Shown piece after piece: positions 45,744 through 54,296 of a DNA stretch of 64,000 nucleotides (within the stretch, counting starts at the first letter, position 1; the number at the start of each line of letters is the position of its first letter). The DNA lies in NCBI RefSeq assembly GCF_015355755.1, contig NZ_JACVEE010000007.1, positions 62,001 through 126,000 of the forward strand, in the 5' to 3' direction. The stretch comes from Nocardia sp. XZ_19_385. GTDB lineage: Bacteria; Actinomycetota; Actinomycetes; Mycobacteriales; Mycobacteriaceae. Under the pieces are notes generated by a model. It searched no databases. It was given only the letters and a program-made list of their open reading frames with translations, and was not told the origin of the DNA. The translations under genes and the position numbers were made by a program.

Positions 45744-46738
45744 AGACCGCCGGACACGACCACACCGCCCGCGCCGACCGACGCGAGTTGCGGTGGGGCG
45801 CCTATGCGGCGGCGTTCGTGGTGGCCGTGCTCGTCGCGGCCGCGGTCCTGTACCTCATCCCGTTCGGGAAGAGCAGCTACACCGCCGATCTCGCCGAAGC
45901 CCGCTCCGTGCAGGCCGGTGACGAGATCCGGATCGCCGGCGTCACCGTCGGCAAGGTCACCGGTCTCGAACTCGCCGATGACCACGTGCGCATGAGCTTC
46001 ACCATCGACAGTGACATCTTCCTCGGTGACCAGACCACCTTGGATGTGCGCATGCTGACCGCTGTCGGCGGCCATTACATCGCCGCGCACCCTGCGGGCA
46101 GCACCCCGCTGGGCTCGAAAACCATTCCCGCCGACCGTGTTCGGTTGCCATACAGCCTGGTGCGCACCCTCCAGGACGCCGCCGCACCGCTCGGCAGGGT
46201 CGACGGCGCGACCCTGCGGGAGAATTTCGCCGCAGTCGGAGAGTCGCTCACCGCTAATCCAGATGCGTTGCGCCGCATGGGAACCGCTCTCGCCGACTTC
46301 GTCGAGGTGCTCGAACGTCAGAACAACGAGGTCTCCCAAGCCCTGGAAGTCTCGAGTGAGTATCTACGTAATATCGCCGACAACAAGGCGTTGCTGGGCA
46401 CTTTCATTCGCCAGATCGGGATGCTGGAAACCCTCGGATTGAACAAGCAGGCCGAGATCGAGGAGGCGCTGCGCATCACCGGCGAGCTGCTGGCACGTAT
46501 CGCCGCGCTGGAACCGATCTGGCGCAACCGGCTCGAACCGCTCGTCGACGCCCTGCACCGGTCGCTGCCACAGCTCAAAGACATCGGCGCGCGACTGCTG
46601 CAAGCGCAGAACAACTTTCTCGACTTGAAGCAACGCCTCACCACCGCGGTCGGCCCGGAGGGGATCACCCTCGACCAGTCCCACCTCACCCTGGACACGC
46701 CCCGGCTGTGTGTGCCCGTCCCGGGGCGGGGGTGCTGA
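45731..46738 (+). CDS. MceC, mce operon 2
   Basis: 335 residues. Short cytosolic N-terminus, anchor AYAAAFVVAVLVAAAVLYLI, MlaD core DEIRIAGVTVGKVTGLELAD and MLTAVGGHYIAAHPAG, helical tail, C-terminus LCVPVPGRGC, matching the C-terminal motif of operon-1 MceC. It is followed by mceD after three bases. Confidence 0.9.
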   Translation: MQRVKTAGHDHTARADRRELRWGAYAAAFVVAVLVAAAVLYLIPFGKSSYTADLAEARSVQAGDEIRIAGVTVGKVTGLELADDHVRMSFTIDSDIFLGDQTTLDVRMLTAVGGHYIAAHPAGSTPLGSKTIPADRVRLPYSLVRTLQDAAAPLGRVDGATLRENFAAVGESLTANPDALRRMGTALADFVEVLERQNNEVSQALEVSSEYLRNIADNKALLGTFIRQIGMLETLGLNKQAEIEEALRITGELLARIAALEPIWRNRLEPLVDALHRSLPQLKDIGARLLQAQNNFLDLKQRLTTAVGPEGITLDQSHLTLDTPRLCVPVPGRGC

Positions 46739-46741
46739 GCG

Positions 46742-47851
46742 ATGCGACGACTGGTCAGCGCGCAAGGTTTCGTCACCGCGGTCGGAGTTGGGTTGGTCGT
46801 GCTTCTCGCCCTGGTGGGCTACGTGGTGGTGGCCGACCCGCTGCGTGCCACGATCTCCTACTGCGCGGACATGCCGGACGCGGTGGGCTTGTACCCGGGC
46901 AATCACGTCACCATGCTCGGTGTTCCGGTCGGCACCGTGACCGCCGTGGAACCACGAAACGGTAGAGCGCGAGTGGAATTCACCGTCGCGGCCGAGCACC
47001 GACTCCGGGGGGAGGTACTGGCGACCACGGTGTCGGACACCCTGGTAGCCGACCGAGAGCTCGAGGTCCTCGGCGAATCGGGGCCGCTGCCGGAGTGGTC
47101 GCGCGAGTCCTGTGTAACCAACACCTTCACCCCCAAGAGCATCAGCGAAACCCTGCGCGCCCTGCGCGCCTTCTCCGGATTGGCCGACCAGCTCAACGGC
47201 GGCGACAACCCCGCAGACCAGGACAAGCTCCGGACCGGCCTGCAGTCCTTCGCCGGCGCCACCGCGGGCACCGGCCCGCAACTGAACCAGACCATCCGCG
47301 ACCTGGCGACCGCGCTCAAACGACCCGACGCCGCAATCGGCAACATCGGGTCACTCATCGACTCCTTCGCCACGATCATGTCCAGCGTCGCCGTCAACTG
47401 GGCAGACATCGAAACAGCCGTCACCCAGGCCGCACCCGGCATCACCCTGATCAACGAGATCTGGACCGACGTTGTCCAGATCGTGCAATCACTGACCGTG
47501 ATCCTGCCCTGGCTGAACAACCTGTCCCGCAAGTACGGCTATGACATCCTCAACGGCCTCGACGAAACCATCCCCTACCTGAAGCTGCTGTCGGCCAATG
47601 TCGCAGGCCTGCAACAACTCCTGGAAACGCTACCCGTCCTGGCCGGCGCCTTCACCAACACCCTCGACCCGGCCACCGGCGCGCCGCGGGTGAATTGGGC
47701 GCCGCCGAAAGCCGCGCTCCCGCCCGAACAAGCCGGCCTGATCTGCGCGTTGCTACGGTCCGCGACTCCGGGCAGTTGCCGCGCCGCGGCCAACGGACTC
47801 GTCGACACCGACCTCGTCCCCCTCGTCCTCGGATTGGCAGGTGCCCCGTGA
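46742..47851 (+). CDS. MceD, mce operon 2
   Basis: 369 residues. N-terminal anchor GFVTAVGVGLVVLLALVGYV, then ISYCADMPDAVGLYPGNHVT and MLGVPVGTVTAVEPRNGRAR of the MlaD domain, then a long helical tail. Same length as MceD in operon 1. Its stop overlaps the mceE GTG start. Confidence 0.9.
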   Translation: MRRLVSAQGFVTAVGVGLVVLLALVGYVVVADPLRATISYCADMPDAVGLYPGNHVTMLGVPVGTVTAVEPRNGRARVEFTVAAEHRLRGEVLATTVSDTLVADRELEVLGESGPLPEWSRESCVTNTFTPKSISETLRALRAFSGLADQLNGGDNPADQDKLRTGLQSFAGATAGTGPQLNQTIRDLATALKRPDAAIGNIGSLIDSFATIMSSVAVNWADIETAVTQAAPGITLINEIWTDVVQIVQSLTVILPWLNNLSRKYGYDILNGLDETIPYLKLLSANVAGLQQLLETLPVLAGAFTNTLDPATGAPRVNWAPPKAALPPEQAGLICALLRSATPGSCRAAANGLVDTDLVPLVLGLAGAP

Positions 47852-48882
47852 CCGCACGCCGACCCCGCCGCGGCATCGCCGCGCTCGCCGCTGTGGCCGC
47901 CACGATCTCCGCCTGCACCTTGGACCCGGCCAAGATGCCCGTTCCCGGCGCTGCCGTCGCGGGACCGACCTACTCCGTACACATCCAATTCACCAACGCG
48001 CTGAACCTGCCCGCCCAAGCCAAAGTCGTCGCCAACGGAGCCAAGGTCGGCAGCCTGCGCTCGGTTACCATCGTCGACCCGTCCGCCACCGCGCCGGGCT
48101 ATGTGGAAGCTATTGTCGATATCAGCACCGCGGTGCGGCTGCCGGCGAGCACCACCGCCCAACTGCGCCAAAGCACCGTGCTCGGCGACATCTACATCGG
48201 ACTCAGCACACCCGAGCCCGGTCCGCCGCTCGCCGACGGCGGCGCCATCGGACTCGAACAGACGAAACCGCCCCTGCAAATCGAGGATCTACTGCTCGGA
48301 CTGTCCTCCTTCGTCGGAGGTGGTTCGCTGCAACAGATTCAACGGATCATCGACCAAGCCAACGCCGCGCTGCCCGAAGAGCCCGCCGACACCGCCCGCA
48401 TCTTCGACACCCTCGGCCGCGACGTCCAAGACGTCAGCCTCAACCTGGACGCAGTCGACCGCTTGCTCGACGGGCTGCGCGCGAACCTGTCCGCGGTCAC
48501 CGACAACCGCGCCGCCCTCGATGCCTTGCTCAGCCCGCGCGGCGCGACCGAGATCCCCGCCAGTGCCAACTCCATCGCCCAAACCCTCGGCATCGTCGGA
48601 CAACTCAGCTTGATCGCGAACGCACTGGTCTGGCTCGGCCCGCTGCTGCAGGCCGGTGACAGCGCGGCCAAGGCCCTGGTGCCTCTGCTGTTCGCCGCGA
48701 ACCCCCTCGACCTGGCCGCCCCCTCCAATCTCAACCGGCTCGTCGCGCTGTTGCACGACAAGGTTATTCCGTTCGCCGAGCGGCCCGCGATCGACATCAC
48801 CTCGGTCACCGTCGAATCCTCCCGCACCGAGCAAACCGAAGACATGGTGCGCGCTCTACGCGTGATCGGACTGGTGCGATGA
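47848..48882 (+). CDS. MceE lipoprotein, mce operon 2
   Basis: 344 residues from GTG 47848. N-terminus VTARRPRRG followed by a hydrophobic stretch and lipobox TISAC with Cys at residue 23, then TLDPAK, so it is lipid-anchored in the envelope. The MlaD domain holds NGAKVGSLRSVTIVDPSATA and STVLGDIYIGLSTPEPGP. The lipoprotein in fifth position is the standard Mce arrangement and defines which subunit lies at the start of this window in operon 1. Confidence 0.9.
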   Translation: MTARRPRRGIAALAAVAATISACTLDPAKMPVPGAAVAGPTYSVHIQFTNALNLPAQAKVVANGAKVGSLRSVTIVDPSATAPGYVEAIVDISTAVRLPASTTAQLRQSTVLGDIYIGLSTPEPGPPLADGGAIGLEQTKPPLQIEDLLLGLSSFVGGGSLQQIQRIIDQANAALPEEPADTARIFDTLGRDVQDVSLNLDAVDRLLDGLRANLSAVTDNRAALDALLSPRGATEIPASANSIAQTLGIVGQLSLIANALVWLGPLLQAGDSAAKALVPLLFAANPLDLAAPSNLNRLVALLHDKVIPFAERPAIDITSVTVESSRTEQTEDMVRALRVIGLVR

Positions 48883-49850
48883 AGCCCACCGCCCTGGCTT
48901 CCCTGGCCAGCATCGTGGTCCTTCTCATCGCCGGGGGCACCTATCTGGTTTTCGGCGTGGTGCGCGTCAGCTGGCTCGATGACACCCTTACCGCCACCCT
49001 GCAGGTGCCCGACTCCGGCGGCCTGGCCGCCGGTTCGAAGGTGTTGCTGTCCGGAGTCGAGATCGGCAGGGTGACAGCGGTTTCGCACACCAGCACCGCG
49101 GTGGAGGTACGGCTGCGGATCGATAGCCGGTATCCGGTTCCCGCCGCCAGCGCCGCCCGCATCGAAGCGCTGTCCGCGCTCGGCGAGCCGTACCTGGACT
49201 TCCGGCCCGCCGACGGCGGGGGCCCCTATCTGCGTGACGGGCAGACGGTGCCGGCCCGCAATGTGCAAACGCCGGTTTCCTTGCCCGAAGTCGCCGCGGA
49301 CACCACCGGGTTGCTACGGCAGCTGGACCCGGCCGCGCTCACCTCGATCGTCGACACCTTCTCCATTGCCCTCGCCGGTACCGACCGGCTGACCCCCGAG
49401 ATCGCCCGCGCCACCGACCTGCTCGCCGCCACCATCCTCAGCCGCAGCGCCGTGCTGCGCCAACTGCTGCTGGACCTGCAAGCCCACGCGCCCCGCACCG
49501 GCGCCATCGGTTCCGGGCTGGCCGAGGCCGCACAACCTTGGCAGGACTTCGGACCTCGCGTCGCCGAAGTCGCCGATGCACTCGCCGGCATGATTCGCGC
49601 CGGTCAGATGCCGCAGGCCTTCCATTTCGACGACGGCATCAGCTTGGGCCTGCTGCCTTTCCTGGAGAAACTGTCGGCGAAGATCGAGGCTCTCGGTCCC
49701 GAGCTCCAAGAACTTCTGCCGCTGTTGGCCGCGCTGGCCGCCACCGCCACCCGCAGCGCGGGACAACTAGACCTGAGCGCCCTGATCACCCAAGCGCTGC
49801 ATGCGACCACCCTGGACGGCACCCTGCGCCTGCAACTCGCCGTTAAATAA
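48879..49850 (+). CDS. MceF, mce operon 2
   Basis: 323 residues. N-terminal membrane anchor ASIVVLLIAGGTYLVFGVVR, MlaD domain DSGGLAAGSKVLLSGVEIGR and IEALSALGEPYLDFRPADGG, then helical repeats. Sixth and last Mce subunit. It overlaps mceE by four bases and is followed 21 bases later by the Mce-associated protein gene. Confidence 0.9.
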   Translation: MKPTALASLASIVVLLIAGGTYLVFGVVRVSWLDDTLTATLQVPDSGGLAAGSKVLLSGVEIGRVTAVSHTSTAVEVRLRIDSRYPVPAASAARIEALSALGEPYLDFRPADGGGPYLRDGQTVPARNVQTPVSLPEVAADTTGLLRQLDPAALTSIVDTFSIALAGTDRLTPEIARATDLLAATILSRSAVLRQLLLDLQAHAPRTGAIGSGLAEAAQPWQDFGPRVAEVADALAGMIRAGQMPQAFHFDDGISLGLLPFLEKLSAKIEALGPELQELLPLLAALAATATRSAGQLDLSALITQALHATTLDGTLRLQLAVK

Positions 49851-49871
49851 TCCCGAAAGGCTCACTGTCCC

Positions 49872-50453
49872 ATGACTACCGACACCAAGGAGCGACCCGC
49901 CCGCTCGCGACACACCGAACCCCCTGTTACCCGGTCGATCTCGATCAACGTCAACACTGTCATCTCCGCCGCGGTGATCGCAGTCCTGGTCGTCGCTGTC
50001 ATTGCACTGAGCGGACTGCTCGTGGCGGCGCGCTCCGACATCTCCAACCGGGAGCGGGCCGCAGTCGACGACCGCCACGCCGAACAGGTCGCCACCGACT
50101 ACGCCCTCGGCTCCGCGACGGTCAAGTTCGACGATATTCCCGCTTGGGTGGGACGGCTGAAAACCAACGCCAGTCCGGCCCTCGCCGCCAAATTCGACGC
50201 GACTGCGCCGAAGCTGCAGGAAATCCTGGTTCCGTTGCAGTGGAACTCGACCGCCACACCGATCGCGGCGAAAGTCGTTTCCGAATCCGGCGGACGCTAC
50301 ACGGTGAGCGTGTTCATCGACGTGAACTCCACCAACGCCCAGAACCCCGCCGGCGCCCGCAGCACCGTGACCTACACCGTCACCGTCGACCGCGGCGCCG
50401 GCTGGCAGGTCACCGATGTCGGCGGGTCCGACGGCGCTTTGCCCTTGAAATAG
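49872..50453 (+). CDS. Mce-associated membrane protein (Mas-like)
   Basis: 193 residues: hydrophilic N-terminus, one membrane segment (VISAAVIAVLVVAVIALSGL, about residues 29-48), then an extracytoplasmic domain with DYALGSATVKFDDIPAWVGR and a beta-rich end (STVTYTVTVDRGAGWQVTDV). This is the form of the Mce-associated proteins encoded after mce genes, thought to stabilise the transporter. Preceded by GAAAGG. Confidence 0.82.
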   Translation: MTTDTKERPARSRHTEPPVTRSISINVNTVISAAVIAVLVVAVIALSGLLVAARSDISNRERAAVDDRHAEQVATDYALGSATVKFDDIPAWVGRLKTNASPALAAKFDATAPKLQEILVPLQWNSTATPIAAKVVSESGGRYTVSVFIDVNSTNAQNPAGARSTVTYTVTVDRGAGWQVTDVGGSDGALPLK

Positions 50454-50500
50454 CGCATCCTGCCCCAGGATCGAAAACCGTTGCACCACAGAGGATCGCC

Positions 50501-50713
50501 ATGACCACCCCGAATCCGCTACTGGACCAGCTCGGCGAACCCGCCGAGGTACTGACCCTGCTCACACCGAGCGAATCGCAGCGCCTCAGCGATCTGCTGC
50601 GTCAAGCCAAGCGCAGCGAACAACGCAGCCTGGACGAGACCATCGACCGCGCCTTGACGGTTCTGCCGCGCCTGATGCGAATGCCCGCTCGCAAGATCCT
50701 CTTCGGAAAGTAG
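50501..50713 (+). CDS. Small Mce-operon protein, 70 residues, unknown
   Basis: MTTPNPLLDQLGEPAEVLTL followed by amphipathic helix LLTPSESQRLSDLLRQAKRS and DRALTVLPRLMRMPARKILF. GAGG lies about eight bases before the ATG. It sits between the Mce-associated protein and the next gene (3-base gap), so it is most likely a real operon member, but I do not recognise its family. No membrane segment. Confidence 0.6.
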   Translation: MTTPNPLLDQLGEPAEVLTLLTPSESQRLSDLLRQAKRSEQRSLDETIDRALTVLPRLMRMPARKILFGK

Positions 50714-50716
50714 ACC

Positions 50717-51610
50717 GTGATGACCGAGTCCATTGCGTCAGCCCGCATCGACCAGCTCGCGCGCATACTGGGCGTCTGGTCCGATGACCTGCCAGATCTG
50801 CGGCGTCTGGCACCCGAGCAAATTGCGGCGCTGACTCGGAGGCTTTCCGATGACCTGTTCGACGCCCTGGCGCCCACCTTCGACCGCATCAGCGCACTCG
50901 CTCCGCTGATGCCAGACGCGCTCGTCGCTTCGGTAGCGCACAAGGCGATACCCGCCGACGTAGCCGGACGCGCCGCCGGTGCCCTCGGCACCACCCTCCC
51001 CGATCGGATCGCCGGCATTCTGAGTCGCATGCAGCCGAGCTATCTGGCCGAGGCCGCACCGTATGTAGATCCACGCGTGGTCTCGATAGTGGGGCCGCGT
51101 GTGCCCGCCGCGGTGCTCGTGCCGGCTGCGCAGGAGTTGTTGCGGCGCGGAGAGTTCGGTGTCGCCGCCACGTTCCTGGCCTGCCTCGGCGATGACCTGG
51201 TCCGCGCGCTGGAGCAAGCCATCACCGACGACCGGGCGCTGCTGCGCACCGTGGCCATGATCGATTCGGGGGAGCGGTTGCGGTCGGTGGTCGCGCTGGT
51301 GCCTGAGACGCGGCGAAACCGCATCGTGGCTGACGCCGCACAAGGGGATGCGGCGACGGTTGCGGCAGCGCTGTCGGTCCTGTCTCGGCTCGATGGGGAC
51401 TTCGCTGGCCCCCTGGGGGCGGTCTTGTTCGAACGCGGCGAGGGCGCCACCGTCGACCGGATCGTCACGGCCGCGGTGGCCACCGACGCCATGCGAGATC
51501 TACTGATACTCAGCGACTCGATGGACGACGGCATCATCAACCGCTTGGCACAACACGAAGTGTTCCTGCGGCACTCGATGGCGAGAGACAGTCGGCCAGC
51601 GGCGGGATAG
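50717..51610 (+). CDS. Unknown helical protein at the end of mce operon 2
   Basis: 297 residues, almost all predicted helix, with repeated Leu/Ala-rich units such as RIDQLARILGVWSDDLPDLR, DRISALAPLMPDALVASVAH and VVALVPETRRNRIVADAAQG. The repeats suggest an alpha-solenoid of HEAT-like or magnesium-transporter-N-domain-like form. No signal or membrane segment, so probably cytosolic. Unrecognised; by position it may regulate or couple to the transporter. Confidence 0.6.
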   Translation: MMTESIASARIDQLARILGVWSDDLPDLRRLAPEQIAALTRRLSDDLFDALAPTFDRISALAPLMPDALVASVAHKAIPADVAGRAAGALGTTLPDRIAGILSRMQPSYLAEAAPYVDPRVVSIVGPRVPAAVLVPAAQELLRRGEFGVAATFLACLGDDLVRALEQAITDDRALLRTVAMIDSGERLRSVVALVPETRRNRIVADAAQGDAATVAAALSVLSRLDGDFAGPLGAVLFERGEGATVDRIVTAAVATDAMRDLLILSDSMDDGIINRLAQHEVFLRHSMARDSRPAAG

Positions 51611-51692
51611 GTTTCAGCAGCGCCCGTGTTGTGCAAGCGCATGAGTATCGTTAGGTAGATTGTAAACAGCAGACAAAAGGTGAACCAGGGTC

Positions 51693-52322
51693 ATGACGAC
51701 GACGCCGACTAGCAGACGCCAGATGTATGCGGCCGCCACCCGCACCGCGCTCCTCGACGCGGGACGCGAGTCCTTCGCCGAACGCGGCTACGCCGGAACC
51801 AGCATCGAAGACATCACCGCAGCGGCTCTGATCAGCAAGGGCGCCTTCTACCGCCACTTCGCCGACAAACAGGCTATCTTCCTGGACCTTTTCGCGGAAC
51901 GACTGCACGACGCGGCCGAATCGATCGAGGAGGCGGTGACCGGGATCCAGCAGGCCGAGCCCGGCGCAGGGCCGCCGATCGCGATCGCGTGTGCCTACGC
52001 GTTCGCGGCGAGATCGATCAGCGACCCCGTACATCGTGAGCTGCTACGGCAAGCACCCGAGGTCCTCGGTGAACAGAAGTACAACGCCATCGACGATAAG
52101 CTGGTGCTCCCCCCAGTCCAGCGCCTGCTCGCCGTGCTTGCCGAGCGAGGGGAGCTACGTGACGGTGTTCCACTCGAAACGACCGCTCGCCTGCTGCTAC
52201 GGCTGATGTGCGCCAGCAACACGATCATCGCCAACGCCGCAGACCGCGAATCGATGCTGGCCGAATGCGCGACCACGATGATGTTCATCTTCGCAGGGGT
52301 GCTGAAGACCGCCGAAACCTAA
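51693..52322 (+). CDS. TetR-family regulator
   Basis: 209 residues. N-terminal HTH: TALLDAGRESFAERGYAGTS followed by ISKGAFYRHFADKQAIFLDL (about residues 15-58). The C-terminal ligand domain is helical. It follows mce operon 2 by 82 bases and is on the same strand, so it is a candidate local regulator. Its stop overlaps that of the convergent TetR gene by four bases. Confidence 0.88.
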   Translation: MTTTPTSRRQMYAAATRTALLDAGRESFAERGYAGTSIEDITAAALISKGAFYRHFADKQAIFLDLFAERLHDAAESIEEAVTGIQQAEPGAGPPIAIACAYAFAARSISDPVHRELLRQAPEVLGEQKYNAIDDKLVLPPVQRLLAVLAERGELRDGVPLETTARLLLRLMCASNTIIANAADRESMLAECATTMMFIFAGVLKTAET

Positions 52323-52966
52323 GGGCGAGTTGGGTGTTCCAGCTGGTGTGGCGATACCCCCAGACGAACCAGCCACAGGCGAAAAGTCTCGATGAAGCCT
52401 GCTGCGGACCCGTCGGCATCGACAGTGCCTAGCACCTGGGCGATCACCAGACCGATTCCTGAGCCGATGATCGCCACGATTGCGCGGTCGAGTAGCTCGA
52501 GATCATGGATGTCGAGATCGATGCTTGCCGCTTGCGTCAACAACACGACCCGTACCGCCGCACGCAGGCCGTCGGTGGTCTCGGCGATGGTCTTTGCTTG
52601 TTCAGGATCCTGCCTGGTCGCGAAGACGAACTCGGCCGCGAGCGTGGTCCAGTCGGTCTCCGCACTGAGGATGCGCCATTGTTGTTCCAGGACAACGAGT
52701 TTGGCGGCGATGTCATCAACTTCGATCAAGGCCGTGGCAAGCCGGGCGAGGACCTCCTCGAAGTGCTGGCGCAGAATCTCCTGGCCCAGTGCCTCCTTGC
52801 TCGCGAAGTGACCATAGAGCGCCCCGTGTGTACGGCCGGCCGCCTTGGCGATTTTTGCGATCGTCGTACCGTGATAGCCGCTGGTGAGGAAGACCTGTTG
52901 CGCCGCGGCGAGGATGACCTCACGAGTGATCGCCTGCTGCTCTTCGCGGGTCAACGCCTTGGGCAT
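52319..52966 (-). CDS. TetR-family regulator of the divergent oxygenase operon
   Basis: 215 residues from the ATG at 52966 (MPKALTREEQQAITREVILA); the longer open frame to 53101 would run into the operator. HTH: AAQQVFLTSGYHGTTIAKIA and AAGRTHGALYGHFASKEALG. Divergent from the MpaB-type gene, with a tandem palindrome at 53084-53135 between them. This layout parallels ethR/ethA-like pairs, where a TetR repressor faces a monooxygenase operon. Confidence 0.88.
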   Translation of the reverse strand: MPKALTREEQQAITREVILAAAQQVFLTSGYHGTTIAKIAKAAGRTHGALYGHFASKEALGQEILRQHFEEVLARLATALIEVDDIAAKLVVLEQQWRILSAETDWTTLAAEFVFATRQDPEQAKTIAETTDGLRAAVRVVLLTQAASIDLDIHDLELLDRAIVAIIGSGIGLVIAQVLGTVDADGSAAGFIETFRLWLVRLGVSPHQLEHPTRP

Positions 52967-53083
52967 GGATCCCTTCCTCGTCGTATCGCGCTGGATCGCC
53001 TGCGCCGGACCGGTGGTGCGAGCGCTGGACAGCGTATCAATGCACGCAGTTCGCGGACCTAAATGCGGGCCGTGACCCGAGGT

Positions 53084-53135
53084 CATATTGCGTCGTAACA
53101 TGGATTATGTTAATGTCATATTACATCGCAATATG
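53084..53135. promoter_or_regulatory. Tandem TetR-type operator
   Basis: Two 19-base sites in direct order: CATATT-N7-AACATG at 53084-53102 (one mismatch from symmetry) and CATATT-N7-AATATG at 53117-53135 (perfect). Their centres are 33 bases apart, three helical turns. The pair also makes a long-range CATATTGCG / CGCAATATG inverted repeat. The position, upstream of both the TetR gene and the oxygenase operon, fits autoregulation plus repression. Confidence 0.72.
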
Positions 53136-53213
53136 AAACTCCGACGGATGAGGCCGAGTTCTGAACAGGCCGGGTCCGCGCAATCAGCTATGTCGAGCCG
53201 AGAGGCAAGTGTC

Positions 53214-54296
53214 ATGGGCAATGTCGCCGACGACAACAGAAAGTACGACTTCCTCCTCAAACTTCATGGAAAGAATGGGGAGAAGGCGCTGACGATGGCC
53301 GAGGCGCCCCGTCTCGATGACGGGTACTTCGGTCCGGATTCGATCAGCTGGAAGATCTACAACAACTTCCTGGTGGCCGGCATGGGTGCGCTGTCCGGTT
53401 TGTTCATCTCGGTCCTGGATCCAGACGGCGGCTACGGCGTAGGCCAGCACACCGTGTACCACTCCGACACCCTGGGACGGGTGCGCCGTAGCGTGCAGTT
53501 CTTCGGCGGAGCTGTATTCGGTGACACCGCCGGCGCCGAGAAGGTCGGCCGTGACCTTTTCCGCAAGCACTCGCATGTCAACGGTGTGGTGCCGGCGACG
53601 GGTGAGTCCTACCGCGCGAACCATGTCGAGACCCTCAAGTTCACCTACGTCGTGGGCTGGCCGCATCTGTGGCGGGCCTACAAGGCATTCGGTGACCCGA
53701 ACGCGACCGCCGAGGACGAGCGGCAGTTCTACGCCGAGCAGCACATCGTCGCCGAGCTGCTCGGGATCCCGTCGGGCGAGCTGCCGCGGACACCTGAGGA
53801 GGTCGATGCCTGGGTGCAGAACGCGGAGCAGAACATCATGGCCTTCACCCGGCCGGCGCAGGAGCTCACAGACTTCCTCACCAAGCCGCCGTGGACACCC
53901 GTCTGGCCGCTGGGTGTGCTCAATATCCCGCTCCGAGTTCTGATCTGGGCATCGGTTCCACTGCTGACACCTCATGTTCGGGCAATGTGCGGGTTGGAAA
54001 ACAAGCCGATTCGGACGGCGGTTTCTACCGCTCTCGTTCGCCGTGCAGCGAAATTGGTATCGAACCCCATCGTGGACAGGGCACTGGCGTCCTGGTTCGG
54101 CTACGAATACTGGGGCTACATGCACAACGCCGCGCGCCATGCCGCAGGCACGGGGCGCGTGCCCTTCACCCATGATCCCGGCCTGCGACTGCAGCAGGGC
54201 AAAGGCGGAACTTTGCAGTCCACGGAGTCGGCCGACGCGCGATCCTCGGCGACTGCGGGACACAGCAACGGCATCGCCCAGGAGGTGGGACTGTGA
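53214..54296 (+). CDS. MpaB-family (DUF2236) oxygenase-like protein
   Basis: 360 residues from the ATG at 53214 (GAGAGG upstream). It resembles the ER-bound oxygenase mpaB / latex-clearing protein (DUF2236) family: VRRSVQFFGGAVFGDTAGAE, DLFRKHSHVNGVVPATGESY with His residues, ETLKFTYVVGWPHLWRAYKA, and FYAEQHIVAELLGIPSGELP. Members are heme-dependent and cleave or oxidise carbon-carbon bonds; conserved His residues serve as heme ligands. First gene of an operon controlled from the tandem palindrome. Substrate not inferable. Confidence 0.8.
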   Translation: MGNVADDNRKYDFLLKLHGKNGEKALTMAEAPRLDDGYFGPDSISWKIYNNFLVAGMGALSGLFISVLDPDGGYGVGQHTVYHSDTLGRVRRSVQFFGGAVFGDTAGAEKVGRDLFRKHSHVNGVVPATGESYRANHVETLKFTYVVGWPHLWRAYKAFGDPNATAEDERQFYAEQHIVAELLGIPSGELPRTPEEVDAWVQNAEQNIMAFTRPAQELTDFLTKPPWTPVWPLGVLNIPLRVLIWASVPLLTPHVRAMCGLENKPIRTAVSTALVRRAAKLVSNPIVDRALASWFGYEYWGYMHNAARHAAGTGRVPFTHDPGLRLQQGKGGTLQSTESADARSSATAGHSNGIAQEVGL

